A stretch of DNA of 64,000 nt from JALNZF01 sp964447405. GTDB lineage: Bacteria; Nitrospirota; UBA9217. The stretch is taken from the NCBI GenBank assembly GCA_964447405.1, contig CAYUSP010000003.1, positions 682,001 through 746,000 of the forward strand, in the 5' to 3' direction. A program made the position numbers and the translations under genes. Below the pieces are notes generated by a model that was given only the letters and a program-made list of their open reading frames with translations, was not told the origin of the DNA and did no database searches. Shown piece after piece: positions 49,872 to 59,268 of this stretch (position 1 is its first letter; each line of letters opens with the position of its first letter).

Positions 49872-52508
49872 TTACTTCCCATGGCACTTTTTGTACTTCT
49901 TCCCGCTTCCGCAGGGGCAGGGATCGTTCCGTCCCACTTTGGCTCCCGCGTGCACCGGCTGGGGGACCGAGGCTGCCGCTTCGCCGGCCCCGACGAACGT
50001 GAGATTGGCGATCTGGCGCTTCTGCTTCCGTTCGATCTCCTCGCCCTGGTCTTTGGCTGCGGCCTTGATCCGGAAGAGGTTCTCGACGGTGGTCTCGACG
50101 ATGCGGAGCTTCATTTCCTCGAACATTTCGAAGCCTTCTTTTTTATATTCGATGAGCGGGTCCTTCTGTCCGTATCCCCGGAGTCCGATGCCTTCCTTGA
50201 GGTGGTCCATGGCAAGCAGGTGGTCCTTCCACTGGTAGTCCACGGCCTGCAGCATGAAGACCTTTTCGAGGTGGCGCATGAGTTCTGGACCGGCCTGCTG
50301 CTCCTTCTCGTCATAGCTTTGCTTCAGGGCCTGCCACAATTTTTCGCGGAACTCATCGCGGGACAGGTTCTGCGGATCGATGGTGCCCATGCGGTAGGAA
50401 AACTTCGCGGCCAGCACATCGGTGAGGCCGGTGATATCCCAGGCTTCGGAATAGGCGTCTTCGGGGCAGTAGAACCCGAGCATGCCGTCGAGCATTTCCT
50501 CGGCAAGGCCGAGCATCTCATCTTTCAGATCCGTGCCGGAAAGGATCTGGCGGCGCTGTTCGTAGATCACCTTCCTCTGCTGGTTCATGACATCGTCGTA
50601 CTCGAGGATGTGCTTCCGCATCTCAAAGTTGTGCGCTTCGACCTTCTTTTGCGCATTCTCAATGGCGCGCGACACCATGCGGTGTTCGATCGGCATATCC
50701 TCTTCCATGCCCAGTTTGCCCATGAGCCCCGAGATGCGGTCCGATCCGAATATCCTGAGCAGGTCATCCTCAAGCGAAAGATAAAACCGCGACGAACCGG
50801 GGTCGCCCTGCCGGCCCGAACGGCCGCGAAGCTGGTTGTCGATCCGCCGCGCCTCATGCCGTTCCGTGCCGAGGATATGGAGCCCGCCTGCGGCGATCAC
50901 TTTTTCCTTTTCAACGGCGCAAAGCTCCCTGAACTGGGCCAGCGTCTTGTCCCATTCCTCAGAGGTATATTCCTTGCCTTTGAGCGCCTGGCGCGTGAGC
51001 CCTTCGGGATTGCCTCCCAGCACGATGTCCGTGCCGCGGCCTGCCATGTTCGTGGCGATCGTAACAGCTGCATGCCGGCCTGCCTGGGCCACGATCTCGG
51101 CCTCCATCTCGTGGTACTTGGCATTCAGCACCGAGTGCCGGATGCCCTTCTTTTTTAGCAAGGCAGCCAGGGTCTCGGATTTGACGATGGATATGGTGCC
51201 CACGAGGACCGGCTGGCCGTTCTTGTGCAGTTCCTCGATTTCCCTGATGGCAGCCAGGAACTTGCCCTGCTCGGTCTTGTAAATGTAGTCGGCGCTGTCC
51301 TTGCGCACCATGGGGCGGTGCGTGGGAATGACCAGCACATCAAGATTGTAAATCTTCCCGAACTCCGCGGCCTCGGTCTCCGCTGTTCCGGTCATGCCCG
51401 CGAGCTTGGCATAGAGGCGGAAGTAATTCTGGAACGTGATCGAGGCAAGCGTCTGGTTCTCGTTCTCGATCTTGACGCCTTCCTTTGCCTCGATGGCCTG
51501 GTGCAGGCCGTCGCTCCAGCGCCTGCCGGGCATGAGCCTGCCGGTGAACTCGTCCACGATCATAACCTGATCGTCCTTGACCACGTAGTCCACATCGCGG
51601 CTGAACAACGCATGGGCCTTGAGCGCCTGATGCACATGATGCACGAGGTCCACGTTGGCGGGGTCGTACAGGTTCCCGGCGCCGAGCATTTTTTCGACCT
51701 TGATGTTTCCATCTTCGGTCAGGGCCGCAGTCTTGGTCTTTTCCTCGATCGTATAGTCCGTGTTCTTCTGCAGGCTCGGGATGATCCGGTTTATCTTGTA
51801 GTATTTGTCCGTGGAATCTTCCGTGGGTCCGGAGATGATCAGCGGGGTCCTGGCCTCATCGATCAGGATCGAGTCCACCTCGTCGACAATGGCGAAATTG
51901 AGCTCGCGCTGGACGTAATCAGCAAGATCGAACTTCATGTTGTCGCGAAGGTAATCGAATCCGAACTCGTTGTTTGTGCCGTAGGTCACGTCCGCGGCGT
52001 AAGCCTGCTGCCGCTGCTCGTCGGTAAGGCCGTGCACGATCACGCCGACCGTGAGACCCAGGAACGAATACACGGGCCCCATCCACTGAGCATCGCGGCG
52101 GGCGAGATAGTCGTTCACGGTCACCACGTGAACGCCCTTTCCTGAGAGGCTGTTCAGGTACACGGGAAGCGTCGCAACCAGGGTCTTGCCTTCACCGGTC
52201 TTCATCTCAGAGATCTTGCCCTGGTGCAGGACGATGCCGCCGATGAGCTGCACATCAAAGTGGCGCATGCCCAGGGTCCGCTTGGACGCCTCGCGCACGA
52301 CCGCGAACGCCTCGGGAAGCATGTCGTCCAGCGTCTCACCGTCTTCGAGCCGCTTCCTGAACTCATCAGTTTTGGCCCGCAGCTCGGCGTCGGAAAGCCG
52401 GGCAATTCCGTCCTCCTGCGCATTAGTCGCGTCCACCAGATGCTGAATGCGCTTTAATTCCCGCTCATTCGCGGTGCCGAACATTTTTTTCAGGATCGAT
52501 CCGATCAT
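49872..52508 (-). CDS. secA: Preprotein translocase ATPase SecA
   Basis: 878 residues, full length. It drives proteins through SecYEG and would also feed the T2SS and the barrel proteins here. Features: Walker A MKTGEGKT, DEVDSILIDEARTPL, NMAGRGTDIVLGG and GRSGRQGDPGSSRFYLSLED in the second motor domain, and the C-terminal zinc motif CPCGSGKKYKKCH. The ATG has GGAG 9 bases upstream. Confidence 0.98.
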   Translation of the reverse strand: MIGSILKKMFGTANERELKRIQHLVDATNAQEDGIARLSDAELRAKTDEFRKRLEDGETLDDMLPEAFAVVREASKRTLGMRHFDVQLIGGIVLHQGKISEMKTGEGKTLVATLPVYLNSLSGKGVHVVTVNDYLARRDAQWMGPVYSFLGLTVGVIVHGLTDEQRQQAYAADVTYGTNNEFGFDYLRDNMKFDLADYVQRELNFAIVDEVDSILIDEARTPLIISGPTEDSTDKYYKINRIIPSLQKNTDYTIEEKTKTAALTEDGNIKVEKMLGAGNLYDPANVDLVHHVHQALKAHALFSRDVDYVVKDDQVMIVDEFTGRLMPGRRWSDGLHQAIEAKEGVKIENENQTLASITFQNYFRLYAKLAGMTGTAETEAAEFGKIYNLDVLVIPTHRPMVRKDSADYIYKTEQGKFLAAIREIEELHKNGQPVLVGTISIVKSETLAALLKKKGIRHSVLNAKYHEMEAEIVAQAGRHAAVTIATNMAGRGTDIVLGGNPEGLTRQALKGKEYTSEEWDKTLAQFRELCAVEKEKVIAAGGLHILGTERHEARRIDNQLRGRSGRQGDPGSSRFYLSLEDDLLRIFGSDRISGLMGKLGMEEDMPIEHRMVSRAIENAQKKVEAHNFEMRKHILEYDDVMNQQRKVIYEQRRQILSGTDLKDEMLGLAEEMLDGMLGFYCPEDAYSEAWDITGLTDVLAAKFSYRMGTIDPQNLSRDEFREKLWQALKQSYDEKEQQAGPELMRHLEKVFMLQAVDYQWKDHLLAMDHLKEGIGLRGYGQKDPLIEYKKEGFEMFEEMKLRIVETTVENLFRIKAAAKDQGEEIERKQKRQIANLTFVGAGEAAASVPQPVHAGAKVGRNDPCPCGSGKKYKKCHGK

Positions 52509-53044
52509 CTAACAGTTCTCCAGCACAGCATGGTCATATGACAGCGGCTCATATTATCATTTTTCGCACGGATTTCAAGTAAATAATCCGTTTGACCGCG
52601 TTGTTTGGCCCTTGTCTCTCGCCGCTTGATGTCGAATGTCAGACCGTACCAAGCAGTACACCGAAGGGACTCCACCTGCACCATCGGGATCAAGGGAGCA
52701 GAATCCCGTCCGTTCACTCCATGAAGGTACCGCTCACTGCGGGTTATGCCAGTGTCAATACCATTATAGACATTGCAGGACCCGTCTTGACATCGTGCGC
52801 TTCATGAGATATGGTTAGCTATATTTCGGATCCATTCCAGATATGAAATCCCCTGCAAAGCCGAACAATATCGAGATCCTGCTGTGTGCAAACCTCCCTG
52901 GAAAAGACTTCTAGCTTACTGCACCGCGGCGCAAGGTCATCCACATCCTGGCGACGACAGGGCCCACACCAGTACTCTGTTCACAAGCCGATTGGATCAA
53001 TAAGATCAATGTACGCCATTTCAACGAAAGGAGTACCTATCATC
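52509..53044. other. 536-base region between divergent secA and katG
   Basis: No gene is supported; short frames here lack family resemblance. Minus strand: TTGAAA, 16 bases, TAATAT (52551-52578) may be the secA promoter. Plus strand: TTGACA (52787-52792), 17 bases, TATGGT (52810-52815) may be the katG promoter, leaving a leader of about 225 bases. A dyad around CATTATAGACATTG (52762-52775) lies just upstream and might bind a peroxide regulator, but it does not match a known box well. Confidence 0.4.
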
Positions 53045-55240
53045 ATGAACGAAGACAGCACGTGCCCGGTAACAGGCAAGACCGGCAGGACCTCTTCCGG
53101 CAGAGGAACATCAAACCGCGACTGGTGGCCGAACCAGCTGAACCTCGGCATCCTTCACCAGCATGCCCCCAAGTCCAATCCAATGGGCTCCGATTTCAAC
53201 TACACAAAGGAATTCAAAAAACTTGATCTGAAAGCCCTGAAGAAGGACCTCCGTTCGCTTATGACCGACACGCAGGATTGGTGGCCCGCTGATTACGGTC
53301 ATTACGGCGGCCTGTTCATCCGCATGGCCTGGCACAGCGCCGGCACCTACCGCACCGGTGACGGACGGGGCGGCGGCGGCACGGGCAACCAGCGCTTTGC
53401 GCCAATCAACAGCTGGCCCGACAACGGCAACCTGGACAAGGCGCGCCGCCTGCTCTGGCCGATCAAGAAGAAATACGGCAACCGGATCTCCTGGGCCGAC
53501 CTGATGATCCTCGCGGGCAATGTGGCGCTGGAATCCATGGGCTTCAAGACCTTCGGCTTCGGCGGCGGCCGCACGGATATCTGGCAGCCCGAGGAAGATA
53601 TCTACTGGGGCTCCGAGGAAAAGTGGCTGGGAGACAAACGCTACAGCGGCGACCGCAAACTGGAGAATCCGCTGGCTGCCGTGCAGATGGGCCTGATCTA
53701 TGTAAACCCCGAAGGCCCCAACGGCAACCCCGACCCCGTGGCCTCGGGCCGAGATGTGCGCGAGACCTTCGGCCGCATGGGCATGAACGACGAAGAGACC
53801 GTGGCGCTTGTCGTTGGTGGCCACACCTTCGGCAAGGCCCACGGCGCAGGGGACCCTAAACTGGTCGGGCCCGAGCCCGAGGCCGCCCCGCTGGAGGAGA
53901 TGGGCTTGGGTTGGAAGAACAGCTTCGGTACTGGCAAGGGCGTGCACACCACCACCAGCGGCATCGAAGGTGCGTGGAAACCGAACCCCACAAAATGGGA
54001 CAACGGCTACCTCGACATGCTATTCGGCTACGAGTGGGAGCTGTCCAAGAGCCCGGCCGGCGCCCAGCAATGGCATGCGAAGAATGTGAAGCCGGAGCAC
54101 ATGATCCCCGACGCCCATGACCCGTCGAAGAAGCACCGGCCCATGATGACCACGGCTGACCTGTCGCTCCGCTTCGACCCGATCTACGAGCCCATCGCGC
54201 GCCGCTTCCACAAGGACCCGAAGACCCTTGCCGACGCCTTCAGCCGCGCCTGGTTCAAGCTGACCCACCGCGACATGGGGCCCAAGGCCCGCTACCTCGG
54301 TCCCGAGGTGCCGGCCGAGGACCTGCTCTGGCAGGACCCGCTTCCCAAGGTCAGGCACAAGCTGATCACGACGAAGGACGCGGCGACCCTCAAGAAGAAG
54401 GTCCTGGCATCCGGCCTGTCCGTGTCCGAGCTGGTCTCGACCGCCTGGGCATCGGCCTCCACGTTCCGCGGCTCGGACAAGCGCGGCGGCGCGAATGGAG
54501 CACGCATCCGCCTGGCTCCACAGAAGGACTGGGCAGTGAACCAGCCCAAGCAGCTGGCCAAGGTGCTGAACGTCCTGGAGGGCATCCAGGGCAGGTTCAA
54601 CAAGTCCCAGAAAGGCGGCAAGAAGATTTCGATGGCAGACCTGATCGTACTGGCAGGCTGTGCAGCCGTCGAGGCGGCGGCCAGGGCCGCAGGCCAGAGG
54701 GTGGTGGTGCCCTTTACCCCGGGCCGTGCTGACGCCACGCAGGACCAGACCGATGTGAAAGGGTTCGATGTGCTGAGGCCCGAGGCTGACGGATTCCGCA
54801 ATTACCAGGAGAAGGCCTTTAAAGTTACAGCCGAGGAGATGCTCGTGGACAAGGCGCACCTCCTGACCCTGGGCGCGCCTGAGATGACGGTGCTCGCTGG
54901 CGGACTGCGCGTGCTGGGCGCCAACGCGGGGGGATCGAAGCACGGGATCTTCACGAAACGGCCCGGGACGCTGACCAACGACTTCTTCGTTAACGTGCTC
55001 GATATAAACACGGTCTGGAAGCCCGTGTCCGATGCCCGGGACGCCTTCGAAGGCCGCGACCGCAAGACCGGCAAACTCAAGTGGACCGCCACCCGGGTCG
55101 ACCTGGTATTCGGCTCCAATTCGCAGCTGCGCGCCCTGGCCGAAGTATATGCGCAGGACGAAGCAAAAGAAAAGTTCGTGCAAGACTTCGTCGCAGCCTG
55201 GAACAAGGTTATGAACCTGGACCGGTTCGACCTCATCTGA
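53045..55240 (+). CDS. katG: Catalase-peroxidase
   Basis: 731 residues from ATG 53045 (AAAGGAG site); an upstream in-frame extension lacks KatG-like sequence. It removes hydrogen peroxide using heme b. The distal Arg-Trp-His are in IRMAWHSAGTYR and the proximal His in VVGGHTFGKAHG. The Met-Tyr-Trp adduct residues are present: Trp in DWWPADYGHYGG, Tyr in LIYVNPEGP and Met in FGRMGMND. The duplicated C-terminal domain is complete. The coding sequence is noticeably GC-rich compared with genes to the left. Confidence 0.97.
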   Translation: MNEDSTCPVTGKTGRTSSGRGTSNRDWWPNQLNLGILHQHAPKSNPMGSDFNYTKEFKKLDLKALKKDLRSLMTDTQDWWPADYGHYGGLFIRMAWHSAGTYRTGDGRGGGGTGNQRFAPINSWPDNGNLDKARRLLWPIKKKYGNRISWADLMILAGNVALESMGFKTFGFGGGRTDIWQPEEDIYWGSEEKWLGDKRYSGDRKLENPLAAVQMGLIYVNPEGPNGNPDPVASGRDVRETFGRMGMNDEETVALVVGGHTFGKAHGAGDPKLVGPEPEAAPLEEMGLGWKNSFGTGKGVHTTTSGIEGAWKPNPTKWDNGYLDMLFGYEWELSKSPAGAQQWHAKNVKPEHMIPDAHDPSKKHRPMMTTADLSLRFDPIYEPIARRFHKDPKTLADAFSRAWFKLTHRDMGPKARYLGPEVPAEDLLWQDPLPKVRHKLITTKDAATLKKKVLASGLSVSELVSTAWASASTFRGSDKRGGANGARIRLAPQKDWAVNQPKQLAKVLNVLEGIQGRFNKSQKGGKKISMADLIVLAGCAAVEAAARAAGQRVVVPFTPGRADATQDQTDVKGFDVLRPEADGFRNYQEKAFKVTAEEMLVDKAHLLTLGAPEMTVLAGGLRVLGANAGGSKHGIFTKRPGTLTNDFFVNVLDINTVWKPVSDARDAFEGRDRKTGKLKWTATRVDLVFGSNSQLRALAEVYAQDEAKEKFVQDFVAAWNKVMNLDRFDLI

Positions 55241-55322
55241 TAGAGTCAGAGCGAAGGCCTGTCACGGATTACCTGCGGTGTGATCAAGTAATACCGGCAT
55301 AAGTTGTTTTCGATGCATGATC

Positions 55323-55357
55323 AGGTCCTATCATCGAGCGGATGATGGGACCTTTTT
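55323..55357 (+). terminator. Rho-independent terminator after katG
   Basis: A 13-base stem (55323-55335 with 55341-55353: AGGTCC-ATCATC against GATGAT-GGACCT, one mismatch), a 5-base loop, and TTTTTATT immediately after. Confidence 0.85.
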
Positions 55358-55374
55358 ATTCTGGAGATCTAACC

Positions 55375-56424
55375 ATGAGCATGATCATCGAACTTGCAGA
55401 GAACGGCCGCCTGCCGGATGCGCTAATCCGCGCCGGTATCCGGACGCTCAATCGGCAGCGACTTCGTGAAGAGCAGCGCGGCGGCATCGAGGCGCTCCGC
55501 GAGCACCAGCGCCAGTTCATCGCAATGCTGCGCTAGAGCCCCATCGCAGTCCTGACCGAGGCTGCGAACGAACAGCACTACGAGGTCCCGCCGGAGTTCT
55601 TCCTCCTCGCACTGGGGAAGAACCGCAAGTACAGCTGCTGCTATTATCCGACTGGGATGGAGAGCCTGAACGAGGCAGAGGAGAGGATGCTCGCGCTCAC
55701 CTGCGAGCGAGCGCAGCTCTCCGATGGCATGGACATCCTGGAGCTCGGCTGCGGATGGGGTTCCCTCACGCTCTGGATGGCGGAGCAGTATCCAAAGAGT
55801 CGGATCACGGCCGTGTCGAACTCCAATCCCCAACGGGAGTTCATCACAGCACTCTGCCGTGACAGGGGCATCGGGAACGTCCTGGTGGTCACGGCGGACA
55901 TGAACAATTTCTGCACTGAGAATCGCTTCGACAACGTCGTGTCGGTCGAGATGTTCGAGCACATGCGGAACTATGAACTGCTGCTCCGAAAGGTCGCTTC
56001 CTGGATGCGGCCCGGCGCAAAGCTCTTCGTCCACATCTTCTGCCACAAGGAATATGCCTACCTGTTCGAGGACGAGGGCGAGGACAACTGGATGGGGAGG
56101 CATTTTTTCAGTGGCGGCATCATGCCATCCGACGACCTGCTGCTCTATTTCCAGGATGATGTCGCCATTGAGAACCACTGGCGCGTGGACGGGACCCACT
56201 ATGAGAGGACCGCGAACCACTGGCTGCAGAACATGGACGCGCGGAAGGAAGCAGTCATGCCGGTCCTGGAGCGGACCTACGGGATGCAGGACGCCGCCCT
56301 ATGGTTCCAGCGATGGAGGCTCTTCTTCATGGCCTGCGCCGAGCTGTGGGGGTTCCGCGATGGCCAGGAATGGTGGGTGGCGCACTATTTATTCAGAAAA
56401 CGATCGGTCAGACAACCATCCTAA
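55375..56424 (+). pseudogene. Cyclopropane-fatty-acid-synthase-like methyltransferase, interrupted by an in-frame TAG
   Basis: The frame begins at ATG 55375 (GGAG site) with MSMIIELAENGRLPDALIRAG. It meets TAG at 55534-55536 (codon 54) and then continues in the same frame to 56424 with SPIAVLTEAANEQHYEVP and the SAM-binding ILELGCGWGSLTLWMAE. The two pieces together match the N-terminus and body of the CFA-type methyltransferase family without any gap. The downstream part could restart at ATG 55657, but that would drop conserved residues. Likely a recent nonsense mutation or a sequencing error; amber read-through is less likely because TAG ends other genes here. Confidence 0.8.
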
Positions 56425-56504
56425 CAAAGGAGTCTTCCAGGTCCAGAAGGCTTCGGTGATCGATGGTTTCGTCCGCCAAGAGCGGAGGGACCAAGGCGAA
56501 GGGG

Positions 56505-57353
56505 CTATTGCAAAGTCCGCAGATAGGAGATCACCGCCGCCAGATCAGCGGGTGTCAGCTTGCTGGTGGCATTTGTGACGACCTCTTCCATGGCCTTGTT
56601 GGCCACGTCGCCGTCCGGCAGTATTCCGGTCTTCAAATACTTCGCCAGATCCTGATCGCTCCATTTTTTCAGCCGTGATGACGTCAGGTCAGGAACCTTC
56701 TTGCCGTCCGGGCCAATACCGCCTTTGAGATAGCTCTTCTTCTTGGGAGCACCAGCCAGGTTGCGAGGCGTATGACATTCGCCGCAATGCCCCACCGCCT
56801 GGACCAGATAGGCCCCGCGGTCGACAGATCCCGAACGCACGTGATCCGGAACGAACGGCCCGGGCGTGAAGAACAGCCACTGCCAGCCCCGGAGAGGGAA
56901 ACGCATCCCGAAGAGCGGCCCGAGGTCATGCGGCCGGCTTGCGAGCTTGTCCGGTTTGAGTGAGCGCAGATAGGACCACAGGTCCTTCAGGTCGCTGTCA
57001 CTGATCCCCGTGAATGAAGGATACGGGAATGCCGGGAAGTAGATCGCTCCATCGGGACGGACGCCATGGCGCATGGAACGGATGAAGTCGGATTCGCTCC
57101 AGCGACCGATTCCCCTATCGTTGTCCGGAGTGATATTCGGTCCGAAGAACGTGCCAAAGGGGGTCTTGAGCGCGCGTCCGCCTGCATAGGGTATAGCGCC
57201 TTCCCGGTCCTCGGTGTGGCATCCCGCGCAATTGGCAATGCTTGCCAGATAGGCGCCCCGCTTCACATCCTCAACCGTTCCCGCCAGGCCATTCGATCCG
57301 GTCAGCAGCAGAACGAACAATCCGATAGCGACTGTCTGTTTCCTGTTTCCCAT
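56505..57353 (-). CDS. Diheme cytochrome c
   Basis: 282 residues from ATG 57353 (GGAG site). A signal peptide (about 1-24, ending GLAG) precedes two cytochrome c domains with heme motifs CAGCH (about 43) and CGECH (about 195). The sequence GTFFGPNITPDNDRGIGRWS is typical of the diheme subunits of gluconate or alcohol dehydrogenases, but no catalytic partner is adjacent. It is probably a periplasmic electron carrier and is downstream of the cytochrome c' gene on the same strand. Confidence 0.9.
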   Translation of the reverse strand: MGNRKQTVAIGLFVLLLTGSNGLAGTVEDVKRGAYLASIANCAGCHTEDREGAIPYAGGRALKTPFGTFFGPNITPDNDRGIGRWSESDFIRSMRHGVRPDGAIYFPAFPYPSFTGISDSDLKDLWSYLRSLKPDKLASRPHDLGPLFGMRFPLRGWQWLFFTPGPFVPDHVRSGSVDRGAYLVQAVGHCGECHTPRNLAGAPKKKSYLKGGIGPDGKKVPDLTSSRLKKWSDQDLAKYLKTGILPDGDVANKAMEEVVTNATSKLTPADLAAVISYLRTLQ

Positions 57354-57380
57354 ATCCACTCCATCCTGTGACAAAGAAGA

Positions 57381-57400
57381 CCCCGCCCATCAGGGCGGGG
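57381..57400. terminator. GC-rich hairpin between the two cytochrome genes
   Basis: CCCCGCCC (57381-57388), loop ATCA, GGGCGGGG (57393-57400): a perfect 8-base-pair stem. On the minus strand TCTTCTTTG follows, only weakly T-rich, so it may attenuate rather than stop transcription into the diheme cytochrome gene. Confidence 0.6.
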
Positions 57401-57422
57401 CCGTACCAAGCCATCAATGTCC

Positions 57423-57884
57423 CTACTGTTTCTTTTCACGGAAATTGTCGTGGCACCCGCCGCAGGTCTTGCCGAGTGCGCCGATAGCACCCTTTGTGGC
57501 GGCCTCGTCCTTACCTTTGGATGCGGCGACCAGCTTGGCCACGGCTGCCTGCGTCTCATCCGTTGCCGCCTTAAACTTCGCCGTGTCGGAAAAGACCGCG
57601 GGGAGCGAGGCGGATTTTTCCTTTGCCGTGGCGGCATCAAAGCCGTCCCAGGGCATCTTGGCAAGCACTTCCAGGTACCCGGCATTGCGCGCGACGGTCT
57701 CCGCGTTGAAGGGGGCTTCGCCTTTCGCCATTGCGACAAGCGGGCCAAAATACTTCCCCTGCAGCGTCATGGCTGCCTGACGCTGCTTGACAAGCACCTC
57801 GGGTTTCATCTGTGAGAACGCCGTGACCGCAAGACCAGCAAACACCGCCATTGTTACGACCGAAACGAGCACCATCTTCTTCAT
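57423..57884 (-). CDS. Cytochrome c' -type (class II) cytochrome
   Basis: 153 residues. A signal peptide (about 1-24, ending AFSQ) precedes a four-helix domain with the single heme motif CGGCH near the C-terminus (about 141-145), the class II arrangement. Cytochromes c' bind NO or CO, or carry electrons, in the periplasm. A GGAGG site precedes the ATG. It begins the two-gene cytochrome unit and has an inverted repeat about 50 bases upstream. Confidence 0.9.
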   Translation of the reverse strand: MKKMVLVSVVTMAVFAGLAVTAFSQMKPEVLVKQRQAAMTLQGKYFGPLVAMAKGEAPFNAETVARNAGYLEVLAKMPWDGFDAATAKEKSASLPAVFSDTAKFKAATDETQAAVAKLVAASKGKDEAATKGAIGALGKTCGGCHDNFREKKQ

Positions 57885-58135
57885 TACACACCTCCGTTGT
57901 TGGAATTACCCTGTCAGAACCGTAGCCAGGGTGTTTGATTAGATATCAAAATATACCATATTTCGAACCAGTCGGCATCCGCTTGATCGGCTCCGGATGG
58001 TCGCAAGAACTCTCCGGCTGACAAGAGAAGATGCCAGGTTGAGCAGGAATGGTGTGCGGTGCACTACCTCTTTACGCAATGCTGACGGTTCTCTCTGATT
58101 CGTGCCATACAGTGCAGCATATAGGTTTTTTTCTT
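57885..58135. other. 251-base gap upstream of the cytochrome c' gene, with a possible operator
   Basis: No gene seen. TTTGAT-5-ATCAAA (57934-57950) is an inverted repeat similar to FNR/CRP-type sites (TTGAT-4-ATCAA) but with one extra base in the spacer. Its place upstream of a cytochrome gene makes an oxygen or redox regulator plausible. Confidence 0.35.
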
Positions 58136-58531
58136 CTAGAAACCGCCCATCCTCGACGCCAGCAGCGGGCAGAGCGCCATGATGGCCATGCCCAGCCCCA
58201 GCAGGTTCCCCTTCCTGATGTCAAAGTCATCCAGGATGGTCTCCCAGCGCATCTTCAGGATGAACCGGCCCACCACGACATCGAACAGCCCCATGAAGAG
58301 GGACAATGATATCCCGAGGACCAGCAACCCCCCGTCGGCCCTGATGTGCAAGAACGGCACATAGTAGTAGCAGATGAGCAGACAAAGGGCCAGCGCAGGC
58401 AGCAGCGATATCCGCTTCGCATTCATCACTCCGACCCGCTTGTTCAGAAAGATCGTTCTGGCGATCCCGTTCAGCATTTCCGAGGCGGCGACAAGAATGA
58501 ATAAACCGATTACGTGCAGGATGAAGGTCAT
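58136..58531 (-). CDS. Small multi-pass membrane protein, unknown function
   Basis: 131 residues from ATG 58531 (AGGAA site). Four hydrophobic helices are visible (FILHVIGLFILVAASEML, ISLLPALALCLLICYYYV, LLVLGISLSLFMGLFDVVVG, and the C-terminal LLGLGMAIMALCPLLAS). I do not recognise the family. It follows the TMEM175-like gene on the same strand with a 45-base gap, so the two may be co-transcribed. Confidence 0.65.
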   Translation of the reverse strand: MTFILHVIGLFILVAASEMLNGIARTIFLNKRVGVMNAKRISLLPALALCLLICYYYVPFLHIRADGGLLVLGISLSLFMGLFDVVVGRFILKMRWETILDDFDIRKGNLLGLGMAIMALCPLLASRMGGF

Positions 58532-58576
58532 GCGATCATTTCCTTCCGAAATAATCGAGCCAGAGGGCATCAAAGG

Positions 58577-59188
58577 TCAGGATGTTCGTGGCTTGTAACC
58601 AAGAATGGCCCAGAGCACCCAGAGCGACAGGTTCATGCCAAGGCCCAGATAGCCGTTATAGAGCGCGACGATCGTGGATGCGGCGTACACCACCATGCCG
58701 TACCGGTAGGCAATCGAGATCTTCCGCACATGGGCCGCCGAGATGCCGTGCTGCAGCAGGTCTCCGCGTACCATGCACTGCCAAATGAGATTGTAGCCGA
58801 TGCTGATGAAGATGAAGGTCCCGCAATAGAATGCGGCGGCCGCGTTCAGCGCCCTGCCGTCGAGGTATTCGGCGAGCAGCGATGTGGGAAAGGGTACGAA
58901 ACTGATCAGGAGCAGCAGGAAACCGTTTGCATACAAGAAACCTGGATTGGTCCGCCGAACCATGTTGAACAAGCCATGGTGGTTGATCCACATGATCAGG
59001 ATGGCAAAGAAGCTGAGCAGAAAGGCAAGGAACGACGGCCAGAGGCCGATGAGCGCCCCGGCAAGTTCCGCCGGTGAACTGTCGTGCGACATTTTTGGCA
59101 CCTTGATCTCGAGGATCAAAAGCGTGATAGCGATGGCGAACACGCCGTCGCTGAAAGCTTCGACCCTGCCTGTTTCCTTTTCTTGCAT
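58577..59188 (-). CDS. TMEM175-family potassium channel-like protein (DUF1211)
   Basis: 203 residues from ATG 59188 (GAGAGG site). The hallmark FSDGVFAIAITLLILEI opens the first of six membrane helices; this FS-D motif lines the pore in TMEM175 channels. Bacterial members have one six-helix unit and are potassium-permeable in studied cases. Function here is inferred from the family. Neighbours are small membrane or exported proteins without a common pathway. Confidence 0.88.
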   Translation of the reverse strand: MQEKETGRVEAFSDGVFAIAITLLILEIKVPKMSHDSSPAELAGALIGLWPSFLAFLLSFFAILIMWINHHGLFNMVRRTNPGFLYANGFLLLLISFVPFPTSLLAEYLDGRALNAAAAFYCGTFIFISIGYNLIWQCMVRGDLLQHGISAAHVRKISIAYRYGMVVYAASTIVALYNGYLGLGMNLSLWVLWAILGYKPRTS

Positions 59189-59268
59189 GGGATCCTCTCT
59201 TGTGATTAGCATCGTCCGTCGGTTCGTGACCCTATAAGTTCGGCAGCGACGGCCCGCCCCCGCAGGCG

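Noticed and set aside
52505..52717. 70-codon minus-strand frame upstream of secA
   Set aside because: It overlaps the secA ribosome site region and has no features of a real protein.
52886..53044. N-terminal extension of KatG
   Set aside because: The extra 53 codons do not resemble KatG, and a good ribosome site precedes the ATG at 53045.
54020..55183. Long minus-strand reading frame within katG
   Set aside because: katG is complete and unmistakable on the other strand; the frame has no recognisable motif.
55534..55536. Pyrrolysine insertion at the amber codon
   Set aside because: TAG serves as an ordinary stop for several genes in the window and no pyl gene is present; kept only as a remote option.
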